From Chloroflexota bacterium (GTDB lineage: Bacteria > Chloroflexota > Anaerolineae > Anaerolineales > Villigracilaceae): 49,588 bases of DNA. Within the stretch, counting starts at the first letter, position 1. Each line of letters starts with the position of its first letter. Where the stretch lies: contig JACRLC010000013.1 in assembly GCA_016235425.1 (NCBI GenBank), positions 1 to 49,588 of the forward strand. The letters run 5' to 3'. The position numbers were made by a program, and so were the translations under genes. The notes beneath the pieces were generated by a model. The model was given only the letters and a program-made list of their open reading frames with translations, was not told the DNA's origin and searched no databases. Positions 16,303 through 23,381 of this stretch are shown here, one piece after another.

Positions 16303-17208
16303 TTAGGCGGCGGAAGCGGCCGCCGCGTCCTGACGCCGCGCCTCGGCCGCGAGTTCCGTGATCTCACGGATATCCGCGAACGATTGCAGGCTGGGCGAAA
16401 CCAGCCCGGCCGAAAGCGTCATAAACGGCACTTTTTCCACGCCCCCTTCGGTCTTGGGCGCCTGAATGAAGCCCTGCTGACGGTCGATGAAATTGTAATG
16501 GGTCAACACTTCGGCGGCGAAACGTTCCTTCAAACGATCACGGATCTTTCCGGCCGCGTCATTCGTGGTGATGATGATGAAGTTATCGCCTCCCGCGTGG
16601 CCGATGAAATCGCTCGTCGTCCCCAACTCGTCCACCACTTCGCCGATCAACATGGCGGTAAAACGCAGAACGTCATCACCAGCCACAAAGCCGTACACAT
16701 CTTTAAAAGGCTCGAAATGGTTCACGCGCACGTCCAGCAAAGCCCAATCCTTTTCGCGGATGATGCGGCGCAATTGCTCCTCGATCAATCGGCCCGCAGG
16801 CAGACCCGAACGCGGGTCTGTGAGACTCTCGCGTTCCGAGCGGCGGATCGCGCCCTGTACGCGCAGCTTCAACTCTTCTATATCGAACGGCTTCGTAATG
16901 TAATCATCCGCGCCGAGTTCAAGTCCCTGCAATTTATCACTGCGCTCGTCCTTCTGCGTCAGGAAAATGACGGGGATGTGACTGGTACGCGTGCTCGTCC
17001 GCAGTGTGCGGCAGACCTCATAGCCGTCAATGTCCGGCAGCATGATGTCCAGCACGATCAGATGCGGCAGGACCTGCCTGGTCTTATCCAATGCATCCAT
17101 GCCGCGGTTGGCTACATCCACGTCGAACTGCAAACCCGTGAAGTAGATTTTGAGCATATTGGCGATATCGAGATCGTCTTCCACAACCAATAGACGGGCG
17201 TTTCCCAT
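16303..17208 (-). CDS. Response regulator with a degenerate GGDEF domain
   Basis: A 301-aa protein. The receiver domain (1-125) has ED at 10-11, Asp in LIVLDIMLPD near 53 and Lys in DDYITKPF near 106. A GGDEF-family domain follows (about 130-290), starting with the usual DPRSGLPAGR segment. The active-site loop reads AGGDNF instead of GGDEF: the catalytic glutamate is replaced by asparagine, so cyclic-di-GMP synthesis is doubtful and a binding or scaffold role is likelier. The start has GAGGAGG 5 nt upstream. It is directly upstream of the giant kinase gene (17-nt gap), so the two probably form one signalling unit. Confidence 0.88.
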   Translation of the reverse strand: MGNARLLVVEDDLDIANMLKIYFTGLQFDVDVANRGMDALDKTRQVLPHLIVLDIMLPDIDGYEVCRTLRTSTRTSHIPVIFLTQKDERSDKLQGLELGADDYITKPFDIEELKLRVQGAIRRSERESLTDPRSGLPAGRLIEEQLRRIIREKDWALLDVRVNHFEPFKDVYGFVAGDDVLRFTAMLIGEVVDELGTTSDFIGHAGGDNFIIITTNDAAGKIRDRLKERFAAEVLTHYNFIDRQQGFIQAPKTEGGVEKVPFMTLSAGLVSPSLQSFADIREITELAAEARRQDAAAASAA

Positions 17209-17219
17209 GCGAGCCTCCT

Positions 17220-18308
17220 CTATGCGCGCCGTTTGCCAAGTTTTGCGTTACGGCGCACGGCTTCGATCTGTTCAGGTGTCACTTCGCGCTCGAACGAGCG
17301 GAAACCGCTCATGCGAAAACCATGCCTTTCGGCAATCGCGGTGATCTCCTGAACACGTTCGAGCGTAATATCCTTGCCAACGGTGTAATCTTCAAAACGG
17401 CCCTCCAGCGCAAGTGCAATCGTCTCAGCCATACAGGCATACACTTTGCCCTCTGGAAAACCAAAGTTAAAATGGAAATTTACGGGGCCTGGCACGTCAA
17501 CCATTCCGCCGTCAATCACTAATATATCATCTCTTACCGCCGCCACCATTGCAGAAACATCACGGGGGCGGGCCACATCGCAAATCACACTGCCAGCCCG
17601 CAAATCTTCCGCGTGGATGACATCATGGATCGAGCTTGTGACCGTCAAAATTAACTGCGCTTCCTTCAAAACGTTCATCTTCGTGCTGATGCAAATCTCG
17701 CTTCGTGCGCGGACCTTGAGCCTGTCGCGCAAAACTTCGAGTTTTTTCTCATCCCGGGCCACGAGAATGAGTCGGGCGGCCTCACCAGCCAACAGGTCCG
17801 CACAGACGCGGCCGATCGCGCCCGTAGCGCCGACCACCGCCACCGTCGCATCCCTGATGTTAATGTCCATCGCACAGGCAGCGTCCCGAATGGCTTGCAC
17901 CGCCATCGCCACCGTGTACGAGTCACCGGTTGTGACCGGCACATCGAGGGCGTTTGCAATCGTCACGCCTGCATCGCCGATCACCGAAGTGAACGCGCCG
18001 AGGCCGAGGATGTTTGCTCCAAGTTTTTCAGCCATGCGCCCGGTCTGGACGATCTTGCGATAGACCGCGCGTTCCGGCAATTCCATCATCCGCCGCGGAG
18101 TGTATGGGCAGGCGACGAACCAGCCTTTGACGACTTTGCCCGTGCTGGCAGAGGTAATGCCCTCGATTTCGGAGATGTAAACGGGCGGAAAAAACGTGGA
18201 GAAAAAATCAATTTGTCTTTCTGAAAGCACACGTCCTAAAAACGGAAACTTGCGGCTTACGTCACGCTTCGGGTCAACCGGATGAATGATGAAAGCAAAA
18301 CTATCCAT
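17220..18308 (-). CDS. Acyl-ACP reductase-like NAD(P)-dependent oxidoreductase
   Basis: A 362-aa protein resembling cyanobacterial long-chain acyl-ACP reductase (AAR). An N-terminal substrate part contains GWFVACPYTP and LGANILGLGAFTSVIGDAG. A Rossmann fold starts at VVGATGAIGR (about 158-167), followed by LILVARDEKKLEVL. The tail contains YACMAETIALALEGR, with Cys-292 at about the position of the AAR active-site cysteine (from memory), and AERHGF. AAR reduces fatty acyl-ACP to aldehyde. No aldehyde-deformylating oxygenase is nearby. The gene starts directly after the stop of the upstream gene (TAG-ATG). The reaction is inferred by family; a related aldehyde- or shikimate-type dehydrogenase remains possible. 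Confidence 0.7.
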   Translation of the reverse strand: MDSFAFIIHPVDPKRDVSRKFPFLGRVLSERQIDFFSTFFPPVYISEIEGITSASTGKVVKGWFVACPYTPRRMMELPERAVYRKIVQTGRMAEKLGANILGLGAFTSVIGDAGVTIANALDVPVTTGDSYTVAMAVQAIRDAACAMDINIRDATVAVVGATGAIGRVCADLLAGEAARLILVARDEKKLEVLRDRLKVRARSEICISTKMNVLKEAQLILTVTSSIHDVIHAEDLRAGSVICDVARPRDVSAMVAAVRDDILVIDGGMVDVPGPVNFHFNFGFPEGKVYACMAETIALALEGRFEDYTVGKDITLERVQEITAIAERHGFRMSGFRSFEREVTPEQIEAVRRNAKLGKRRA

Positions 18309-19586
18309 CTACCATGACTCCACCTCAGCCTTCAAGTGCCTGTGATATGGGATCTGATGGAGGTGGGCCAGTTTAAGCCGGTGATGATCGCTGTCTTCAA
18401 AATGGACATCGTGATCGATCACGCGGCGGTCTTTCGTTGCCACGAGCACTACATCTGATTCAATCGTACGCGCCGGATAGACGATCATGCCCGAACCGAT
18501 GCGGCAGTTATGTCCCACGCAACTGCCGATCACCGGGCGGTTGGATGGACCGAGTTTGCCATTGCCGTCACGCGCGCGCAAAGGTGCAGGGATCAGGTTG
18601 TAATCTGTGAATGTGGACCCCGCGCCGATAAATGTGTTGCGCCCAACCACGCACATCTGCAAACAGGTGTTTTGCGCGATCATGCTGTTTTCCATCACGG
18701 TGGTCATGAACAGGGCAGAGCGAAACGGAAGGAACGCCCCATCTCCAACGACGGAAAGCATGAGCTGCACATCCTGCGAGATGTTCACGTTATTGCCGAT
18801 GATGCAGTTTTCGATCACCGCGCCGGCGTTGATGGTTACGTTGTCGCCGATAATGGTCGGGCCGTGGATCACCGCATGGGGATCAATCACACAGTTCTTC
18901 CCGACCTGCACAAGTTCCGAACACTCCAGCAACTGGCGCCCTTCGTAAACAGCCTTGCTGATGATCTTCAACTTGAAAGCCCAGTCCTCATTCAGCCGCT
19001 TTTCGAAGCGCGCCCCGCGCCCGAATTGACCGAAGACCGTATCCGCGACGAAGACGTGCACCCACGAATCGATGGCAAGCATGGAGCGAAGCGGAACCTG
19101 AAACACCAGGTCGCCGCTTTGATCGGCCATGTAGGTCGGCACGTGGTAATAACCGATCTCACGCGCCTGCATGTCGATCACGAGCGGGTCGGCATCCGCC
19201 ACTGGGCCGTTGGGGTAATACCATAAGTCCGCCAGGTATACGCTTCCGGCGGGTGTATAGGAAGTGGAAAGCGGCAGGGCATGTTCGCGAAACGCCGGAT
19301 CATCTGTTCGGAACGCGGCGCGCACGGCGCGTTTGCGCTTGAGGGCCTCGTCCATAAAAGCCTTGATGTAGAACTCGTCGAAGAAAAGATTGTCGCGGTA
19401 AACGATGGCAGGCTCACGGACCGGCTGCATACGGTCGCCTGGTTTCAGTTCCAGTTCGCGGGTCACGTAGGGCGCGAGCAAATTCCGCTGGTGCAGCCAC
19501 AACGGGGAATTTTGGATACGCAGTTCACGCGCCGGTTCGCAAAAAGGCGCAATCTGGTTTGGCGCGTGAAGGATGATCTTGAGCAT
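18309..19586 (-). CDS. Left-handed beta-helix (hexapeptide repeat) protein
   Basis: A 425-aa protein. The N-terminal 200 residues are not recognised. From about residue 220 there are hexapeptide repeats typical of acyl- and nucleotidyl-sugar transferases (VIDPHAVIHGPTIIGDNVTI, then NAGAVIENCIIGNNVNI), a break, and a second set (IGSCVGHNCRIGSGMIV). This fold often O- or N-acylates sugars, but no catalytic histidine can be assigned with confidence. It may also be only a scaffold. Its stop is immediately followed by the start of the AAR-like gene, so the pair is tightly coupled, and a lipid or envelope role is reasonable. An extended -10 element sits 8 nt before its ATG. Confidence 0.6.
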   Translation of the reverse strand: MLKIILHAPNQIAPFCEPARELRIQNSPLWLHQRNLLAPYVTRELELKPGDRMQPVREPAIVYRDNLFFDEFYIKAFMDEALKRKRAVRAAFRTDDPAFREHALPLSTSYTPAGSVYLADLWYYPNGPVADADPLVIDMQAREIGYYHVPTYMADQSGDLVFQVPLRSMLAIDSWVHVFVADTVFGQFGRGARFEKRLNEDWAFKLKIISKAVYEGRQLLECSELVQVGKNCVIDPHAVIHGPTIIGDNVTINAGAVIENCIIGNNVNISQDVQLMLSVVGDGAFLPFRSALFMTTVMENSMIAQNTCLQMCVVGRNTFIGAGSTFTDYNLIPAPLRARDGNGKLGPSNRPVIGSCVGHNCRIGSGMIVYPARTIESDVVLVATKDRRVIDHDVHFEDSDHHRLKLAHLHQIPYHRHLKAEVESW

Positions 19587-19594
19587 GATTGGTG

Positions 19595-19603
19595 ATTATA
19601 ACA
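19595..19603 (-). promoter_or_regulatory. Extended -10 promoter before the hexapeptide-repeat gene
   Basis: The minus strand reads TGTTATAAT, then 8 nt, then the ATG at 19586. The expected start is at or next to the ATG, so an internal leaderless transcript could begin here within the long operon. No -35 box at proper spacing was seen. Confidence 0.5.
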
Positions 19604-19658
19604 AAGTAAAACTGAGGCAAGGGAAGGCCACGCCCAACAAAACTGTTAGAGATTTTCG

Positions 19659-20282
19659 TCAGGATATGGGGGTTTTGTCGATCACGATGGTGCAGGCGGG
19701 AGCGCCGCGCGCGATGCAATCGGTCTCTTCCACGTTGAACACTTTTCCCCCGCTCAACCAGTACAGCGACTCCTGCAACAATCCCACCGCCAGGTGGCAA
19801 ACCGGCTCTTCGGCTTTTCTCTGCCAACACAACGGACATTGCTCGATGTGCCACAGGATTTGCGTTTCTTTTTCTTCGATGCGCACGCGCTGGTCGGTTT
19901 GCTTGTTGAAAAGCTCGGCAAATGCCTTCGCACCTGTGTGAAGTTTTGTCGAAAGCGGGAGCATGCGGAAAGCCGCCTCCGTGATGCCGAGCATTGAACC
20001 GTATTCTCTCAAGCCATACTTGAAACACGCGCGCCCGATCCGCAAAGCCAGCCCGCGCCCCCCACGCGGACCGTAAGCCTGCTCCAGCGTACCCTGGATC
20101 AGACTCACCGTTTCAAAAGGGAAAGAACGTTCGGCGCGCGCCGGTGGATAATTTTGGATAAAAGAATCAAGGGACGCAAGACGAAGAACCGCTTCCACCC
20201 CGTTGCGCCCCATCACCTCTTCCATCCCCAAAAGAATGATGCGTCCCATTTTCTGGGGATAGTAAAAGGCAAATGTGCTCAT
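19659..20282 (-). CDS. V4R-type ligand-binding domain protein
   Basis: A 207-aa protein whose C-terminal part has the V4R (4-vinyl reductase) pattern: a WHIEQCPLCWQR segment near 145, CHLAVGLLQESLYWLSG, then VEETDCIARGAPACTIVI. V4R domains bind hydrophobic small molecules or, in some proteins, metals, and often act as sensors; conserved cysteines are present here. Its ATG overlaps the stop of the upstream hydrolase as TGATG, so the two are translationally coupled and perhaps act on the same ligand. No enzymatic or DNA-binding domain is attached. Confidence 0.7.
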   Translation of the reverse strand: MSTFAFYYPQKMGRIILLGMEEVMGRNGVEAVLRLASLDSFIQNYPPARAERSFPFETVSLIQGTLEQAYGPRGGRGLALRIGRACFKYGLREYGSMLGITEAAFRMLPLSTKLHTGAKAFAELFNKQTDQRVRIEEKETQILWHIEQCPLCWQRKAEEPVCHLAVGLLQESLYWLSGGKVFNVEETDCIARGAPACTIVIDKTPIS

Positions 20283-21076
20283 CAGGAGGGCGTCTCTTCA
20301 TCGAGAAATGCTTTTAATTTCTGGCTGAAATCGGTCGGCTCCTCGAGCATGGGAAAATGCCCGCACGTTGGGAAATGTTCAATGCGGGCATTGGAGATGC
20401 CCTTCTGCATGGGCTGCCATTGAAGAGGATCAACGATCTTATCCGTCGCGCCGTACATGCCAAGGGCGGGAACCTGCACCTGGTTGAGCATCGGCGTGAG
20501 GTCCGTGCGGCGAAGCGAGGCGATGGAACGCAGGAAGGATTCCACTGTCGTGCGGGAAAGATCGCGGTCCATCATTTCAGGAAAACGCGGGTCCCGGCAA
20601 ATCACACGTGAATAAACTCTCATCCCGGCGCGAAACGGTCCCATCATATTAAAGAGCATGAAAGCAATGCCGCGATAGCCTGCCAATTTGAGCAACGGTG
20701 CGAGGGATGATCCCATGATGGGAGAACCCACCACAACGACCTTGCTCACGCGTTCCGGATAACGGATGGCAACCGAAAGGCTCACCGTGCCGCCCATGCT
20801 GTGTCCCACCAGCGGCGCGTGGACGATGCCCAACTGCTCCATGAATTGATTTACCAGGCTGACAAAATCGGATACCGCGTACGTCTCGCGCTTCTTCCCT
20901 GATTCACCAAATCCCCAGAAATCCAGGGCATAGGTGCGGTAGAACGCGCCCAGGTAGGCCATGGTTTCCTGCCAAAGGCCCCACGAGCCAAGCCAGCCAT
21001 GTAACAAAATTACGGGCCGCCCGCGCCCGTATACTTCATAATGTACGATACCTTGATCAGTGGTGATTGAAGACAC
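20282..21076 (-). CDS. Alpha/beta hydrolase with a serine nucleophile
   Basis: A 264-aa alpha/beta-hydrolase with a complete Ser-Asp-His triad: VGHSMGGTV at about 95-103, GATDKIVDP near 211 and CGHFPMLE near 240. The oxyanion segment LLHGWLGSWGLW is shared with the operon's second hydrolase. An esterase, lipase or thioesterase-type activity is likely; substrate unknown. The start appears to be GTG at 21076, which begins MSSITTDQGIVHYE and matches the paralogue's N terminus. It follows the GTPase gene by 21 nt and overlaps the V4R gene. Confidence 0.82.
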   Translation of the reverse strand: MSSITTDQGIVHYEVYGRGRPVILLHGWLGSWGLWQETMAYLGAFYRTYALDFWGFGESGKKRETYAVSDFVSLVNQFMEQLGIVHAPLVGHSMGGTVSLSVAIRYPERVSKVVVVGSPIMGSSLAPLLKLAGYRGIAFMLFNMMGPFRAGMRVYSRVICRDPRFPEMMDRDLSRTTVESFLRSIASLRRTDLTPMLNQVQVPALGMYGATDKIVDPLQWQPMQKGISNARIEHFPTCGHFPMLEEPTDFSQKLKAFLDEETPS

Positions 21077-21097
21077 GGCGAATTATCAACCCGCCCG

Positions 21098-21637
21098 TTA
21101 TTTCCCGGCGTCCATCTCTTCAAGAATACTGTAAAGCAGTTCAAGCAAAATGGTCTTGACGGTATTGCGATCGGTGGCTACGCAGGGAAGAAGTTTGGTC
21201 TTCCCATCCAGCCGCAGGGCGTGACGAACATCCTCCAACTCCCAGGCATCGTCGATATCCTGTTTATTGGCGGCCACCACGTACGGAGTAGGGGCATAGG
21301 CGCGGAATGTTTCAAGGATCGAACGCGCTTCGCGGAAAGTCTCCGGGCGGGTGGTATCAACCATCACGATAAAACCCAACATGCCTTCGGAAAGGATTTC
21401 CCACATGAAATCGAAACGCTTCTGGCCGGGAGTGCCGAAGAGGTAGAGAACCAGGTCCTCATCCACGGTGATGCGGCCAAAATCCATCGCCACGGTGGTT
21501 GCGGACTTTACAGCGCGTTCTTCGTCGCTTGAAATCTTGCGTTCGGTCGAGACAACGTCAATTTCACTGACAGACTGAATGAATTGAGTCTTGCCAGCGC
21601 TGAATGGGCCTGTCACTACCATTTTGACCGTTTGCAT
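21098..21637 (-). CDS. Small Ras-like GTPase (MglA/SRPRB-like)
   Basis: A 179-aa single-domain GTPase: P-loop GPFSAGKT (10-17), switch I region with TT at about 47-48, G3 as FGTPGQKRF near 68-76, and G4 as ANKQD near 123. TPGQ in place of DTPGQ is typical of the bacterial MglA/conservon and SRP-receptor-beta-like group. These switches control polarity or membrane signalling complexes, usually with a roadblock or DUF4388 partner. AAGGA precedes the ATG. It lies 23 nt downstream of the DUF4388 gene, which is its likely effector or regulator. Confidence 0.85.
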   Translation of the reverse strand: MQTVKMVVTGPFSAGKTQFIQSVSEIDVVSTERKISSDEERAVKSATTVAMDFGRITVDEDLVLYLFGTPGQKRFDFMWEILSEGMLGFIVMVDTTRPETFREARSILETFRAYAPTPYVVAANKQDIDDAWELEDVRHALRLDGKTKLLPCVATDRNTVKTILLELLYSILEEMDAGK

Positions 21638-21660
21638 AATTGCTATCCTTTTGAGCCTGA

Positions 21661-22467
21661 TTACATCGAACGAATGCGGCCAATTAATTTATTGATCAAT
21701 GATTTCTGTTCTTCTTTGTCCTGCGTGGGGAACATGCGCGGGTTGGGCGCAGTTGCCAGCCCTACCGGACGAATGACTTCCACCAAACCGGCTTGCAATA
21801 AACCATAAACGATCCTGCGAATTTCGAGATCGTTCAATTTATTCGTGCTTGCGATCTGCCGCATGGTGTTTTTCGGGTCCACAAATTTCACCACGCGCCA
21901 TTCTTCCACACTGAGATTCACATTCGTCAGCGGTCGTTCTGTGAACTTGAGCGCCATATCGAGGCTGGGAATTTCATCCTGCAATTGTTCCCACTCGCGC
22001 AACTGCCGTGAGCCTTCGATAATGATATTCTCCAGGTCAAGGCGCACGTTGATGCGGTCTTCCGGCGGGAGCATTTCGTTCTCGAAACGGAAGAAGCCTT
22101 CCACCCAGGTGAACAACTTGCGGACAATCTCGGTGAAATAACCCTGAAGGTTGGCGAGGATATCCTCCTGCGTCACGTAACCGGCATTGATGAGGAGGAG
22201 ACCCAGTTCCTTATCGGTCATCTGCCCGGCGCGGTCTGCGATGGCGCGATATTGATTGACATTGATCTTGTTAGCCTTGTGCAATACTCTCGCCAGAGTG
22301 CCGTCTTCCTGGCCGATGCGCGCATAAGCCAGTTTGCCTTCTCGAAAAGAGACATAGGCCTGCTCCACCGGCCCATCGACGATCAATGTGCCAGTCTTCC
22401 CCGCCAGGTTGATCAAATTGAGAAGTTGAGTGATCGTAAAATCGCGTAAATTTCCACGGAGGGCCAT
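21661..22467 (-). CDS. DUF4388 domain-containing protein
   Basis: A 268-aa cytoplasmic protein. The N terminus MALRGNLRDFTITQLLNLI and then KTGTLIV-x-G with AYVSFREGKLAYA define the DUF4388 (PATAN-like) domain at about 1-110. A region starting NVNLSVEEWRVVKFVD near 180 resembles the winged-helix tail often found in such proteins. In other bacteria these domains pair with small GTPases and receivers as signalling adaptors. The ATG at 22467 has TTGAGG 7-8 nt upstream; the frame stays open to 22539 but those codons overlap the promoter. It is the first gene of the ten-gene run. Confidence 0.8.
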   Translation of the reverse strand: MALRGNLRDFTITQLLNLINLAGKTGTLIVDGPVEQAYVSFREGKLAYARIGQEDGTLARVLHKANKINVNQYRAIADRAGQMTDKELGLLLINAGYVTQEDILANLQGYFTEIVRKLFTWVEGFFRFENEMLPPEDRINVRLDLENIIIEGSRQLREWEQLQDEIPSLDMALKFTERPLTNVNLSVEEWRVVKFVDPKNTMRQIASTNKLNDLEIRRIVYGLLQAGLVEVIRPVGLATAPNPRMFPTQDKEEQKSLINKLIGRIRSM

Positions 22468-22481
22468 GCATGCCTCAAGAA

Positions 22482-22499
22482 AACCCCTTTTCAGGGGGT
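22482..22499 (-). promoter_or_regulatory. 5' hairpin of the DUF4388 operon mRNA
   Basis: On the minus strand CCCCCTGAAAAGGGG followed by TTTT lies within a few bases of the predicted transcript start (about 22504). It may protect the 5' end, attenuate the operon or stop transcription coming from the upstream response-regulator gene. Confidence 0.5.
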
Positions 22500-22510
22500 G
22501 AATGATGAAA

Positions 22511-22539
22511 ATTATACTTGCAAGGTGGTTGTGAGTCAA
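22511..22539 (-). promoter_or_regulatory. Promoter of the ten-gene operon
   Basis: TTGACT (22539-22534), an exact 17-nt spacer and TATAAT (22516-22511) on the minus strand. This is one of the best sigma-70 matches in the window and precedes the DUF4388 gene. Confidence 0.85.
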
Positions 22540-22691
22540 TTAAAGTGCTTAACACTCTTGTATGGAATGTCCCCACTGCAAAAAACAAGCCTCAATGCAA
22601 AGACGCCAAGTCACAAAAAACTTAGCCGCGAATCTCATGAATACGCGTGGATTTGGAAAACGCTTTTCCCAATGCGAGGCAGATGGGTTCT

Positions 22692-23381
22692 TTATTCCAA
22701 ATTGATCAAGCCGGTTCGGATCGCGAACTTCACCAATTCCGTTCGTGAGTGCATATTGAGTTTGTTCATGATCCGCTCGCGATGGCGCGCGATCGTTTTT
22801 GGAGACAGCTCAAGCTTCCTGCCGATCTCATCGTTGTTCAATCCCTGGCCCACCGACTCAAGCACCTGCCGTTCGCGCGCGCTGAGAATATCCAATCCCA
22901 CCACATCCCCGTTCTTCGATGCCGGCATGTGTGCGAACGCGCCGCTTTGCCGGGCAAGCCTTTGATAATCGTCGAGCAACCAGCGGGCCAGCGCGGGTTG
23001 AAGATACACATTCCCGGTGGCCACCGCGCGGATTGCCGCCACCAGTTCATCCGCGGCGGCCTGCTTGGTCAAATACCCCGAAGCGCCCGCCGCAAGCATC
23101 TCCATAAAATATTGTTTGTCTTCGTGAACCGTCAAAGCCAGCACCAGCGACTCAGGGCACAAAGCCTTCAATTGGCGCGTGGCTTCAAGCCCGTCCATGT
23201 GCGGCATCGTAATGTCCATCAAAATAATTTTGGGATGTATTTCCCCTGCCAGCTTGATTGCGTCCGTCCCGTCGCGCGCCTCGGCCACCACCTGCATTCC
23301 GGGTTGTGTTTCGAGATAGGAACGCAAACCTGTTCGCACCACATCGTGATCGTCCACCAGCATAATCGTGATCGTGTCCAT
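22692..23381 (-). CDS. NarL/FixJ-family response regulator
   Basis: A 229-aa two-domain regulator. The receiver has DD at 9-10, Asp in IILMDITMPHMDG near 55 and Lys in GYLTKQAA near 105. A LuxR-type helix-turn-helix follows (LSARERQVLESVGQGLNNDEIGRKL, split here as LSARERQVLE and NNDEIGRKLELSPKTIARHR) at about 165-210. It is the partner of the kinase whose stop codon touches its start (TGA-ATG, with AGGAG inside the kinase end). Targets are probably the adjacent divergent cytochrome genes. It is paralogous to the regulator at 35365-36015. Confidence 0.92.
   Translation of the reverse strand: MDTITIMLVDDHDVVRTGLRSYLETQPGMQVVAEARDGTDAIKLAGEIHPKIILMDITMPHMDGLEATRQLKALCPESLVLALTVHEDKQYFMEMLAAGASGYLTKQAAADELVAAIRAVATGNVYLQPALARWLLDDYQRLARQSGAFAHMPASKNGDVVGLDILSARERQVLESVGQGLNNDEIGRKLELSPKTIARHRERIMNKLNMHSRTELVKFAIRTGLINLE

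Noticed and set aside
16279-17193. 304-aa plus-strand frame opposite the receiver-GGDEF gene
   Set aside because: The minus strand encodes two clear domains with conserved catalytic motifs; the plus-strand frame has no recognisable motif or start signal.
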